Assembly (NCBI GenBank): GCA_010093485.1
Contig: MU001499.1
Span: forward strand, 1,317,397-1,381,396
Direction of reading: 5' to 3'
From: Karstenula rhodostoma CBS 690.94
Taxonomy: Eukaryota; Ascomycota; Dothideomycetes; Pleosporales; Didymosphaeriaceae
Length of the DNA: 64,000 nucleotides
Both the position numbers and the translations under genes were made by a program. Below are positions 49,987-61,570 of the stretch, piece by piece. The notes under the pieces are model-generated. The model searched no databases. It worked only from the letters and a program-made list of their open reading frames with translations, and was not told where the DNA came from. How positions within the stretch are numbered: position 1 is the stretch's first letter; each line of letters opens with the position of its first letter.

Positions 49987-51715
49987 CTACAAGATGGGCG
50001 CGTAGAAGCTGAACTTGCCCTTGGGGTCGTACTTTGTCTTGAGGGCCTTGAGCCGCTCCTGCCTCCAGGCGTCGTAGCCGTACCATTGCTGCGTTGTCTC
50101 AGTGCCGTAGGCGTAGTTGACGTATGTGTGCAGCTCCGACTGCTGGGTGCCCTGGTGGATGATCTCGCGCAGCTGGTTTCCGAGCTTTGCGACCGACGCA
50201 TCCTCGGCAGCGCCAGTGGAGTCGTAGATGATGAGCGGGGCCGCCAGCACGCGATCAGAGCGGAAAGCGAAGGCGCTGGAGCGGTCGTCGATGGCGCGAA
50301 CACCGCCAGTAGCGTAATCCTCGAACATAAAACTAGCAAAGTCAGCCGAGTCGCAAATGTGGCTTCACATACAAAGAGTCTATGCCTTAGACATGGCGAC
50401 TTTGTATCGTGGAGTGTCGTACATTGAATTTGTGTACGGGTTGTCGGCACCGGAGATGGCCGAGGCGTAGAGGTCGTAGGCGGCTCTCAGTGCGGTGCCG
50501 TTGTAGTTCTTGATGTAGATGGGGAAGCGGGGGTTGTTGAAGCCGAAGTCCTGGCAGGGAGGGGAGTCGAGAGCAATGTTGGTCCACGCGCCGAGGTCAC
50601 GGTAGGTGCCGGCTTCAGGGGTCACAGCGAGAGGGCCGATGTCCTTGAAGGGCTGGGTGTAGACAGAGTCGACAGCGTCGACGCCTTCCTGCATGGTGTA
50701 CACGACGATGACAGGCTTGTCGGCATCGAGAGTGGCATCGTTCAGCCAGTACGACCATTGGTGGATGTCGGCGCTCTGGGTTCCGTTCTGGATGAGGTGC
50801 TTGTTGGCGGCATCGTAAACCTGCTCGACCTTGTCACCGCCGAAGACGATGGTCTCAATCGCCCAGTTGGAGTGCTCGATATCGTAGATCTTGCTGGTCA
50901 CTGAAGTGACGATGCCGAAGTTGTGGCCTGCTCCCTTGAGCCCCCACATCAGATCAGACGATTGGTTGATCGTCTTCACCTCACCAGTGGCAAGAACGAT
51001 GTTCAAGGAAACGAACTGGTCGGAGATGAGGCCGTGGTGGCCCTGAAGCCAGCCATGACCTCCACCGAGGGCAGGGCCCAGGTAGCTCACGCATTCACAG
51101 GTTCCAGTGACAGTTTGCTTTCCAGCGGCCCAGAGTTGCTCAGTGAGGACGTGGGAGTTGATACCACCACCAACGGTCACGGTTTTCTTGTCCTTGGCAA
51201 TCTTTAGGGAGTTGAGTTGGGCCAGGTTGATAGCAATGCCGTAGTCCATTTTTCCCAGTGTGGTGAGAGCACCATGGTGGCCGTTGTAAGCAAGAATGGG
51301 GATATTCTTCTGGTAGGCGAATTGGACCTTTGGTGAGAAGTGTTAGCTTGACTCTTTGGGTTGACAGGTGATGTTGAGTATCCAAGACCGCACACGGTCG
51401 CTCGCGCGACAGGAGGGGTAAGAGAAAGGGAGAACTTACGATCTTTGAGACATCTTGCTCATTTCCAGGAAGGACAACAACGTTTACTGTCGGGGCGTCA
51501 AGGTTAGACCACCGAACCGTATAGGTCGTGAATTGGCTGTCATTCGGAAGAAAGATCTGGGCCGTCTTGCTCAGCTGCTTTGCGAAGGCTTGAACGTCAA
51601 TACCCGAGGCAGGTGTAGTCGGTAGCGGGATGGGAGCGGGAGCAGGTCCGCAAGCAACGAGAGGAATAATCGACGAGGCGACCGCGGCCAATGGCGCTAG
51701 GAAGCGGGCAAACAT
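49987..51715 (-). CDS. Secreted berberine-bridge (BBE) FAD oxidoreductase
   Basis: Vanillyl-alcohol-oxidase-fold flavoenzyme oxidising sugars, alkaloids or secondary metabolites. Three exons on the minus strand, 51440-51715, 50393-51327 and 49987-50332, give about 518 residues. An N-terminal signal peptide (MFARFLAPLAAVASSIIPL) indicates secretion. Both covalent FAD sites are visible: the His in NGHHGAL and the Cys in TGTCECVSYLGPALGGGHG, so the flavin is probably bicovalent. The C-terminal BBE segment ends KYDPKGKFSFYAPIL, the usual form. The second intron is tentative: the only phase-closing solution I find uses donor AT|GTCTAA and acceptor GCTAG, making YKVAIFMFEDYA. The substrate is unknown. 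It is transcribed divergently from the Pth11-like gene. Confidence 0.88.
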
Positions 51716-52941
51716 TGTATGAATGAGGATCAACCACGCAGGAGAAGATTGAGTGCTTCCTGTACTGGTGATGAATGTTTCAGCTCCGGGTGCCAGGAAG
51801 ATGAGGAAATTCCAACCCGTGGGAAATGGCCCCCTCGGAAAGGAAGGCGCATTGCTGCATGGAGCGGGTGGTGCTATTCCTCCCAAGAGACCCCCCTGCC
51901 ATTGCCTAGGGCTGCTACCTTGCGGCGACTTCCAATTGGTTACATGTCCCGCTCCACATGCTTTTGTCCCGCTATCACGGTACGCCATATCTTCTTCACA
52001 TATTGCGTATATGCAGGCGAGTTCGGCGGATTTCTATCGCGAGATGCGAGTTCGGGAGGATCTTCTTGGTAAACGGTGCTTAAACGAACAACAAAAACCT
52101 CAGCCAGGAAACACTTCGTAGACATGTGCGTTCCAATGATCGAATTACGGGTTTACCCCATCGCGGATGGAATATTAGTCTCGCTGCGGGCCGTGGCCTC
52201 GAATCAGCCAGCGGCGGGCAAGGGTAGCCATTTGCGAAGGATCCAGACCAAAACCCCACTAAAAATCCACTAATGTATGCTAATGTATACTAACTCCATG
52301 GAGAATCTCCCCGATGCCACGCTACCTGACCATTCCGGAGCATACTTATTTCGGTTCCATGCCGCGTTAACGATTGTTTCGGGCAGTCGCCGGTCGAACG
52401 TACCTGGCAGGGAAACTTATGTGCCGTAGAGTTTTGCATTGCCTAGCTGAGCTACTGGCCAGCGATCTCAAACTTCAGCAACGTGCCGCTCCTCTACAGA
52501 GCCGGCCCCCCGGGTTACCCAGCCCAACAACCTCCCGGTAAGCGATCTAATAAGGTTGTCTTTAGCTCAGCCGGGCAATGCAAAACTCTACGGTATCAAA
52601 TCTGCGGTTAGCTCCCACCATGCCTGTGAACCAACGCGGAGACGGCATCTTTTCAGTAACCTGACGCACGCATCATACTCGCTTAGGTTCACCCTGCCTT
52701 TGTTATAAGGTAAGTCGACCGATGCTGCACGGTTCCGCTCTAATGCAGTTGCACCGTCAATTGATTACGACGAACCGCTTATACCGATCCATGCTCATAG
52801 ATTGGGCATCCTGTCTGTGCCACTCATTTTGTGTGCTTGTGCGTGCCCTTATGAACAATCGATCACCCCGAGGACGACGACGATCCCATGGCCCACAAGT
52901 GATCACTCTCCAGATCAGCATCTCACATTTCGGCAATCGCA
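51716..52941. other. Divergent intergenic region with a MITE
   Basis: Holds the promoters of the BBE gene (minus) and the Pth11-like gene (plus). A 170-bp inverted-repeat element occupies 52424-52593. Short open frames are not supported. Confidence 0.55.
52424..52593. mobile_element. MITE-like inverted-repeat element (170 bp)
   Basis: Terminal inverted repeats of 31 bp: 52424-52454 (CCGTAGAGTTTTGCATTGCC...) and 52563-52593, 29 of 31 positions matching. The only differences are a TA in the left arm where the right arm, on the opposite strand, has CG. No coding capacity. TA follows the right end; on the left a TA lies a few bases outside. It fits a non-autonomous TA-targeting DNA transposon. 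Confidence 0.85.
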
Positions 52942-54371
52942 ATGCCTGACAGTCAGACGGTAGAACTGTTCACACTGTACGCTTTAGGCGTCTCCTTTAC
53001 GATCCTACGAACCTATGCTCGAATTGTAGCCGTGGGCGTTCGCGACCTCCGTGTAGACGATTACTTAATATGGCTTGCAATAGTATGTGCTCCCATCCAC
53101 CGGGTCGCTCTTCTTTAGATGTACATGCGCTGATGTTTGATATACGCAGCTTATCTACTCTGCGCAGTGCGCTCTTGGCTATAATGTGGGAGTTGCGGCT
53201 CATGGGCTTGACAACAGTGGCATGACCCCAGCGCAGCGAAGCGCGCTTTCGCCAGATGATCCGGAATACGAACTCAGGTACTTCGTGTCTCCAAGTTCTT
53301 GTCTTATCAAGCACGAATTGAAACGCAGGTCGGCTAACAAGAATGTCAGGCTTATTGGTGCCAAGATCCAGCTGGCAGGCTGGACTTCAGCATCATGTCT
53401 CCTTTGGACGCTGAAACTATGTGTCGTGTTCTTCTACTTGCGACTCCACGTATGCCTATGCAGGTTCAGAATGGCTGGCATCTACTGACGGAAACTTCTC
53501 AGGATGGCCTCACGCGATACAGGATACGTATTCACATCGCAATTGGTCTTATCGCCACGACATTCGTCGCTCTCATCATGACGATTTATCTCTCGTGTCG
53601 GCCATTCAATCATTACTGGCAAATCAGCCCTGATCCAGGAAACACATGTCAAGCGGCTGTATCAAGGCCGATCATCTGGGTCATGTTCATCGGGAACGTA
53701 TCGACTGATGCCTACCTTTTCGTGATCCCGCTCCCGATGCTGTGGCAGTCTAGCTTGAAAACCTACAAGAAGCTTGCTGCCACGCTCGTGCTCAGCGGTG
53801 GCATCCTCATCGTTGTCTGTGCGATCTTGAAGAGCGTGTTTGTTCTCGTGGTAAGTCGGAATTCGCAAGGAAAGAAAACAATCGCAACATCAAACTGACC
53901 TTCTCACAGGATCCCGTGCACGGCGGACAATTAGCAGCCGCGTGGGGCACCAGAGAAACCTTCATCGCCGTCATCACCACGAACCTCCCCATGGTCTTCC
54001 CGCTCCTCAAGATCTGGCTCAAGCCTTGGCTCCCGACCACCCTGAACTCGGGTAGCAATAGAAAAGTCTACAAAGCGCACGGAAGCGGCTTCGTGTCCAT
54101 CGGGGGCGGCGGTGCCAGCGCGACGAACCGCAGCCGACCGGGCCAACCGAGCCGCGATGCCTCGCGAAACATGTCGTTCGACAACGACAGCGAGGAGCAC
54201 ATTGTAAGGTCGGAAGCTGGAATAAACCTGCGGTCTCTCCAGACCGTCGGCGGCACGCAAAGATCGTTGAAGAAGAATGACATCATGGTCTCTACACACG
54301 TAACGGTAACTAGGGCGGATGCGAGTAGTAGGGAAGATGCCAGTAGTCAGAAGAGCGGAAAGTCTTACTAA
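52942..54371 (+). CDS. Pth11-like fungal rhodopsin-fold membrane protein
   Basis: Seven-helix integral membrane protein of the fungal rhodopsin-domain family (Pth11-related), some of which act as receptor-like sensors. Five exons, 52942-53082, 53150-53277, 53350-53449, 53503-53850 and 53910-54371, all GT-AG, give about 392 residues. Family features in order: helix 1 then DDYLIWLAI, GVAAHG loop, helix with LLWTLKLCVVFFYLRLH, DGLTRYRIRI, SCRPFNHYW with NTC, TDAYLFVIPLPMLW, and WGTRETFIAVITTNLP. The C-terminal tail is Ser/Gly-rich and cytosolic. No CFEM domain is present. The first exon begins at the ATG giving a membrane-proximal N-terminus. Ligand and signalling role are unknown. Confidence 0.9.
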
Positions 54372-57220
54372 AGAGACTCAAGATATTACGACCATGTTAG
54401 ATTTAATCACTACCTAATTTCGTTGGTGTAGACTCGTTGCGACAAACTTTATCCAGAGAACTTGACAGCTGGCTGTTACTTCTCGACATAGAGAGGACGT
54501 GTATGTAGCTTGACGATTCACCAAAAAAAATTCATAATTCCAACCCACAGAATGAGGCATCATCGCCACCCTCGAGGTTGTCGTGTTCTTTATCAGTCGT
54601 AGCGCTCGATTTGGGAGGATTAGCTTGATATCCACACTATATTTTTACCTTGCCGATCTCCTATGCGTATCAAATGTGATACTTCGCGAGCTTGGGCAAG
54701 CCGCGGCAAAACTCGATAAAGGAACTCGGTGGTCTCCTATGCGTATATAGAACGCCTTTGGCTTGAAACTCTGGGAGTAGGGTAATCGGCTTCGTATCCC
54801 CATGCAGAACGACTGGCGTATGTCCAGGCTTCTAGAGTGAAACTACGAATAGCGATATTACGCTATATACGTCCACTAACTTTATATTCATATGACAAAC
54901 TTACCCAGTAAAGGCTGTCTAGATACCAGCCGCCTTTCATAATCGCCTAAAGCTATTCAATCCTACCTAACACTGCGAGCTCAAGTGCTTTAAAGATAGT
55001 CTAGACAGTTTGCGTAAAATAGAGACTATCCGCAGCGTCAAGGACCTGTTGAATTGTTATCATGTTGGCAGAGCCCGATAATTCTATTCCGCAATTACTA
55101 ATATGCAGCTGGTGTTGGGAATAATAACAATTAGCCTCGTCTGGGTTTACGGGCTGTCTCGCGGCTCCCGGTAAGCAGGGCTAACAAGTGGCACTATCTC
55201 ACTCTAGTTGACATTGTACCCGCACCTCAGGCACCGCTCCCCAAGTCGCCGCGTTGTGGTTTGAGGGGGTTGATCTTGGGGAGGAGGAGAAATGAGGGAG
55301 TGGGGCTTGTGGGAGAGAGATTTGGAAGACGAGGGGATTGTATTAGTTAGTAGAGGCGGAGTGGGAGTGATTGCCTATTCTATGGACACGAGGTAAGATC
55401 AGTACAACAAGGCCCGGCAACACCTCGTCCTACTTTGATACTACATTCCACTGTTATTAACCTTATAGGGCAGATGATTCACGGCTCACCATGCACCCCA
55501 GGAAGACCCAGCCGTCGACAACGCTGTCCGGACTCCCTTCTTCCAGGCAGGCCAATACGTATGCAGCGAAATCTCGGCATCCGCAAGAGTACTCTGTCAT
55601 ATGTGGGGATCGATGTCGCTGGGAAGAACATCGAGCAGTACTTCTCTTAATTTTAACAGGTACCTAACCTTCTTACGCACTGCCAGCGTTTCAAACCCGT
55701 CGTTTACACACTTTGCAGTGAAGGTTGGTTTTTTTACAGTACTACCATCAAAAGCGCCAGCTCCCCCAGCTTTTCCGGGAGGATAGTGGCCCAGCTACAA
55801 TCCGAGGTGTCGTCTGTTCCGATTGTTGACACGAACCACAAAGTAGTGTCCCGTAACGTGATATATAAAAATATGGACTGCCACTGCCACCCAACAGTAA
55901 CACAAAACGAAGCGTTGTAAATAGGCAGACAAAAGATGAATAGAGCTCTCTAAGCTGATGCAGAGCGTTTGTGGGTTCAATAGCCCATCCCTAGATCGCC
56001 GCGATCAAGCCCATCGTAGAAGCCGAGGTACGCGAGAGTATCGGCGTGCCGAGCCAGGCTCTCGATGGGTAGCTTGTAGTCTGGAGTCGTAGCGAAGGCG
56101 CAGCTTGTAATCTAGAGTCGTGAAAAAGGCGGGGCGGGCTCTCTGTCGCTATTAATGGAGTGAGCGGTGCTGGAACCTTCCCAACTGTCTACAGAGACCT
56201 AGGAGTTCTGAGATAGTTTCGCTATCGAGGCAGCAGTGTACGAGATGCAGGCTTTTTGGTGTCGATATCGGTATCCAGGCTGTGGTATCGCACCTCCCTT
56301 ATTACCACTAAAGCCCGCACTTGCTTGTGCTAGCCTCAAAAATAATAATAAACACATATATACAGTATACAGAACACTACTAATATATACTAACACGTAC
56401 CAACACGGTGTTAATATACTAGTAGCGTAACAGCTAAATATTCTACATCCAAGCTCTCCCACACCCTCTCCCTCTCCTAAACCCCCATCCCACCCTCCAC
56501 CCTCCCCCTCCCCGCCTCACCATCCACTCCCCAAGCACAAAACAACAAATACCAAGCCGCCTACTAAGACCAACAGCTTTATTTCTATCGATAAGAACTG
56601 CTGGGTGGGGATCATCAGATCCACGCGACCGGCTGGCTGGCAGATCGCAAAAGTGGCGTGAGACTCAGCTCACGGGCATCCACCAGACTAGGCGACCCAG
56701 TGGACTCGTACCAATATAGCTTGTCTCATCCTTCTTTCTCCTTTATGCGACTGAATTGTCTGTTTTTCGTTCGTGACCGAAAGACACGACATGATTACGG
56801 TTCACATTGGTGCTACAAAAACATCCTCCGCTCCCGCCGCAAAACACGCCCACACCACACGCAAGAGACGCAGCAAAAGAAGAAAGGTTGAATTTAGGTG
56901 CTTTGATTCGATATACGACGGCACGGCGTGCACCCACGCCCAGGCATTCCATTCTCAATTTCAACGTGAGACGCACACGCTACCCAGGAACCCAAAGTAC
57001 AGCAACGCTCTCAACTCCTTCGGTCCCCTCCGATCCAGAGTCAGGTTTGTTGGAAGGAAGAAAAAAGTGAAGGCCCTGACACCCCTCCTCGCAGAAGGCA
57101 CTAATATACACGTCTCCCCCTGTCCTTTTCACATGCGCATCGCTGTGCTCCCTCTTTTTTATTCTCATTTCATTCTTATTTTTTCATTTTCTGGGATCAA
57201 TTTCGGTTGCGACCGGGTGG
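54372..57220. other. Gene-poor AT-rich 2.8-kb region
   Basis: No gene is supported. It is locally AT-rich (54830-55080 and 56330-56440) with scattered inverted and direct repeats: CTGTCTAGA at 54915-54923 facing TCTAGACAG at 55000-55008, TCTCCTATGCGTAT near 54656 and 54734, and a 21-bp near-direct repeat at 56071 and 56102. A C-rich pyrimidine tract covers about 56455-56530. The picture is of decayed transposon sequence, but no transposase remnant is recognisable. Confidence 0.5.
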
Positions 57221-57990
57221 TTACGCAGTCGCGGTCTTGGGCTCTGTGATGGTCTCTACCTCGATCTTCGGCAACGAGGAGCCGGTGCCGCCGAGGTCTG
57301 TTTTCCGCGCAGTCGGGTTCTTGGTGTAGTAGTTTGAGATGGCGGACTTGATGGCGTCCTCGGCGAGCATGGAGCAGTGCACTGTATGGCGTCAGCAACG
57401 GCTCCGATATTCGCACACTTCGCACGGTAGGAGGGACTCACGCTTCACAGGCGGCAGGCAGAGCTCCTTTGCAATCTCGGTATTCCGGATTTTGGCGGCG
57501 TCCTCGAGCGTCATGCCGCGCACCAGCTCGGTCAGGTAGCTGGAGCTCGCAATGGCGCTGCCGCAGCCGAAGGTCTTGAACTTGACGTCGCTGATGGTGT
57601 TATTGTTGGGGTCGACGCGGATCTGCAGTTTCATCACGTCGCCGCATGCGGGTGCGCCGACGAGGCCGGTGCCGACATCTGTGTCTGCCTTGGACATGGA
57701 GCCGACATTGCGCGGTCGGTTGTAGTGGTCTAGCAGTAAGAGGAGGTTAGCTGGGCGTTCACGATAAGCTTCCATCAGAGTCCCGAGATGTGCAGACAAG
57801 CGATTGGACCCACGGACGGAATGGGATGCGCAGAGGGCGACTCATCTTTCTCGTGGTACTGCCGCCTCGAGTTGACGGCGACTGTGGCGGATGCAGCTGC
57901 GGCGCGGACGGGGGAAGCGATCATCGGACGGGCGCTGGTGGCGACGATGCGGCCGGCCTGCGGCACGACTGCTGCGACTCTTCTGAACAT
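57221..57990 (-). CDS. isu1: ISU1/IscU mitochondrial Fe-S cluster scaffold
   Basis: Scaffold on which [2Fe-2S] clusters are built in mitochondria with cysteine desulfurase, frataxin and ferredoxin, then passed on by Hsp70. Three exons on the minus strand, 57846-57990, 57442-57735 and 57221-57381, give about 199 residues. The N-terminus is a basic, Ala-rich mitochondrial presequence. The three cluster cysteines are in GAPACGDV, FKTFGCGSAIASSS and LHCSMLAEDAI; the Hsp70-binding LPPVK is present. The C-terminus carries a nonconserved tail of about 35 residues. The second intron is ordinary. The first can be joined to give the family-typical YHEKVLDHYNRPRNVGS only if it begins AT and ends AC (57736-57845); see the findings. 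Confidence 0.95.
57736..57845 (-). other. isu1: Putative AT-AC intron in isu1 (110 bp)
   Basis: On the coding strand the exon ends CACGAGAAAG, the intron starts ATGAGT and ends CTCTTAC, and the next exon starts TGCTAGACC. Codon split g|tg gives Val, making HEKVLDHY. A good branch site (GCTAACC) lies about 12 bases before the AC. The donor differs from the standard GTGAGT only at its first base, so it looks like a U2-type intron with paired A/C ends rather than a U12 intron. Confidence 0.75.
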
Positions 57991-58404
57991 GGCTGAGGTT
58001 GTGTGAAGGGTATCGGGGTGTTGTAAAGGTATGTGGGGATGGGGTCAGTGGTGTGGAGGTGGTGTCGAAGGGTTGGCGTGCGAAGGTGCGAAGGCGAGGT
58101 TAGTGACGGCGATGCGAAGAAAAGGCCGTCATGGCCGAGCTTTCGCCCGCGGCGTGGGGTCAGTGGGCCCTGGTCCGAGGGCCGAGTCATCGTTACAATC
58201 ATCTTATCTGATCATCATATCATGCATTGTATCGTCGTCAGCCCAACTGTCCTATCTATGCTTCATTATGCTTTTCGTCATGTTGTTTGCGCCCGCTCCG
58301 AATTCGACATGTCGCGAGAAGAACCCGACACCTTCCCGTCGTCTCTGCGCCGCCCGCAATGCTACCGGTAGTGCTCCCCGAGATGCAGGACCCAGACCCA
58401 CAGC
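57991..58404. other. Intergenic, promoter of isu1
   Basis: Between two minus-strand genes. It holds the isu1 promoter and the 3' flank of ubp14. No other feature seen. Confidence 0.5.
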
Positions 58405-61029
58405 TTACAAACGCCTAAAGAAATACACATAGGCAAACTTCTTCATCTCCTCCACATCGGCTGCCTTGGCCACTTTCTCGTCGTTGAACAGTACCCAAGC
58501 AGCAGACTGCTCGTCGGGAATTTGCTTGCGCACGAATGCGACGTAGTGTCTATTGCAGTGGTTAACAGACGCTGTAGATGGTTCGAATAAGCAGCCTTAC
58601 CCGGCGTGAATGGAGCTGCCCTTGTGACAAACAATCGACTGCAGCTGGAAATTGGCCGGCAGCTTATCACTTCCTGCCAACGTCTTCTCTTTCGCGGCTG
58701 TTGGTTCCTGCAAATCCCCGTTAGTACCCTGCAGCCGACACCGGCATATTCGGCCTTGTCGGACATAGCACCTACCTCCGAACTGCCGCCCTCGTCGAAA
58801 TCTCCTTGAGCATCCGGATGGCTGAACAACCAGTCCACAGCTCGCTCCATGTCGCCTCCAGTCTCCTTCAATGCCTGCCGTGCCTGGGGTGCGCTGAAGC
58901 CCATTGCACCCAGGTTCTCAATCTTCTCAGGGTCAACAGCCGATGAAGCACCACCGCCAGAGCCACTACCCGCATTGAAATCCACTGGAGTGTCGATGTC
59001 AGGATCCTCCATGTGCGCGAACAGCCAATTGGATGCAGCTTCTGGGTCTGCGTTTCCAGTTGCGTGCAAAGCTTTCTCGCACCTGACTCGGGGGAAGCCC
59101 ATGGCCTCGAGCATGGACAGTGCCCCTTCATTGGGCACCCACTTGTTGGTAGCACTGCCCGCGTCAGCATCCTCCGGAAGTAGCTCCTCGTCCTGTTGGA
59201 GGCCCTTCGACTTGTATGCGTCGAATGAAAAAGCTTCGTCATCAACAAGGACTGGTACATCTTGTTTAGTAGGCACCCAGTTGACGATCTCAAAGCGACG
59301 TGCGTTCACTGCCAATACCGCAGGGAAGGTCTTGAACAAACTCTTCTTGGTGAAACCTGCCTTGCTACCGCAGGCCGAACAGGTAAGCTCGACTACTTCA
59401 TCAGCCGTGAAGATGTCCAGGCACTCTTTCAGCGTGACCGACTCAAACTCCTCTTTGGGCTTCTCCTTGCCTTCGCTGTCTGTCACTTCCATCGAGTCGT
59501 CCTTTGGTAGCCTTCGAATGGGAACGGGGATCGATATGTTCTCTTGCTCGTCATCTCGATACCGAACCTTCTTGCAGTTGAGGCACTGTAAGCGCTGCTC
59601 CATGACAAACCTGAAGGCGTCGACCGGGTCTTGGGCAGGTGCCACATGTTGTGACCTTGAGATGAGCTTCAAAATATGTAACAGCAACTCGAATGCATCT
59701 TGCTGTCGCATTGTAGAGAATTCCTCGTGGCCACGCCCGATAAGATGCTTCAGCATGGCAGGAGCAAGTCCCTTCTGGTGAGGAGCCTCTGGCGTGTTCT
59801 CCGATGTGATAACATCACTATCAGGCTTGGAGTAGCGCCCTGACAGTAAACCGTCGGCGACCTTCCGAAGCTGAGTCTCCAGGTCTTCGGCAGGCTGAGG
59901 AGCATCTGGCGGAGGGCGGTCCGGTAGATAGTAGCGATCCGCGAATTCGGGCATGGCAAACAAAGCCTGTAACGTGCTGTTAAGATAGCAGCTGTTTCCA
60001 AGGTTCTTCAGGCCGGTGAAGTTGGGCCCGAACAGCGGCTTCAGCTCCTTGCCGTCTTCCGTGGTCATGGAGAACTCCCACAATAGGTTCTGCTCTACCT
60101 GCATCTCTGTCAAGCTCTTTTCCGTCTTGATTCTGTCCTTGATGTTGATGCCCCAATGTGCCAGGTGGTTGGGTAGCTCTGGGTCGACGCGCTCCTCATC
60201 GCAGGAATAACAGTAGACGTCGGCAGTCCCGTCAGCAGTCAAAGAGCCAAGTTTGACAGCCACCGGATGACCTGAAGATTTCGTGTGAGCTACACCATGA
60301 GAGTTGCCACCAATGCCGCCGAACTGCTGTCGCCCGCAACCCAGGTTGCCGCAGGACAAGCAGAGCCACAGATTCTCCTTGAGGTCGCACGAAGAGCACT
60401 GGCCCAGACCCTGGGACTCTATCTGGCGTGCCGCATCCTGCTCCAGGCAAAGTGTATGCTCGCATGCCGTCATCTCCTGCTCCCAGGCCTTGACCTCCTC
60501 TTGCCGCGCGAATGTATTGGCCTTCAACACTGCATCGACCACCTCGGAGAGTTTCCCTGAGCTCTTGTCCACATCGTCGACGCCGCAAGCGTAGCACTTC
60601 ACGTGCGTTGTTGTGTCATAGCGGTCGGCCTCGGTCTCGGCGGCAATGGCGAGCCTGGAGACTTTCTGGGGAGGCTCGTCGCGTTGCACCTGTTTGCGCG
60701 TGCGCTTGATGTTCAGGACAAGAGGATGGCTTGTCTTCGCGGCGTGGAGGGAGGAATGGCTTCGGTCGCTCGTGCAGCCGCCGTTGAAGCAGTATAGGCA
60801 AACATCGAGGCCGCTGGGGTCATCCTGAGTTGACTTGGGTCAGTTTATGTGGGGGCATAAGAGGTTGGTGGCTAGCGTACAATAGAGTCGAAGCATTGCG
60901 TACAGTCTTCGCGATAGACAGACTGGCTCGGGCCTGGAGCGCGCAGCTCTGCACCTGGTTAGCTTTCGGACGCGTTCCTGGAACCAGAGCGGGGCACTCA
61001 CCCGCCGCGTTGACGTGCGTGCAAGCCAT
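58405..61029 (-). CDS. ubp14: UBP14/USP5 deubiquitinase (isopeptidase T)
   Basis: Cysteine protease that disassembles free ubiquitin chains and so keeps the proteasome clear. Five exons on the minus strand, 61002-61029, 60881-60954, 58776-60824, 58601-58707 and 58405-58549, give about 800 residues. Order: N-terminal variant zinc finger (VYREDCTQCFDS, CLYCFNGGC), ZnF-UBP (CSSCDLKENLWLCLSCGNLG, with His-rich SHGVAHTKSSGH), catalytic Cys box GLKNLGNSCYLNSTLQALF, two UBA domains (MLEAMGFPRVRCEKAL; LGAMGFSAPQARQAL) inserted in the catalytic domain, and the His box IHAGHYVAFVR. The His box is completed only by splicing of the last intron. The first two exons are small (28 and 74 bp). The intron at 58708-58775 has a second in-frame acceptor 21 bp upstream. 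Confidence 0.95.
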
Positions 61030-61570
61030 TCGAGCAGCTGCACGCCGGAAATCACTGAATATGTATCGGTAAGCGAAATCTGAGCGGAGAAGATAGGCGA
61101 GTAAGGTACAAAGCGTATGGTATGTTGAAGTTGATCGGAACGCCTGTTTGCCAATGCGGGATGACGGAGCTAGGCTTCCAAAACTTTGGTGGGGCAACTG
61201 GGGCAAAGCTCAGGAAGGCACCAGCCAACGACCTGTCACCGAGGTAGGATACACGCGGTATACGCGTCACGCGAAGGTCAACAGCACCAGGACAAAAGTC
61301 CGAGTACGGTGTGTTACCCCAGGGTAGGCAAAGGCCAAAGGTACTCAAGCCTTTATTCTAGTACTGTAGTAGCCAGCTGCGATTCCTTCACAACACACCA
61401 GCCTGCGCAACTGGGTATACTTTGACTAGAACATGTCACTACGAACGAACCGTCCTCGCGGACGAGATCGAGAAGGTTATGTGATCGACAGATGCTATTC
61501 TATTCACACTTCGGGTATCGAGCTATGAAGGGTCGAGGCTTAGGAGGTCCCAAGGTCTGACCTCCCTTTC
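61030..61570. other. Intergenic, no gene seen
   Basis: Between the 5' end of ubp14 and the 3' end of pol5, both minus strand. Nothing beyond promoter and 3' UTR is suggested. Confidence 0.5.

Noticed and set aside
54915..55008. Possible third inverted-repeat element
   Set aside because: Only 9 bp of clean inverted repeat (CTGTCTAGA/TCTAGACAG), half of it self-palindromic; extension is poor.
57775..57845. GT-AG alternatives for the first isu1 intron
   Set aside because: Candidate donors at GA|GTCGCC or GTGG|GTCCAA either break frame or insert unconserved residues into a nearly invariant block.
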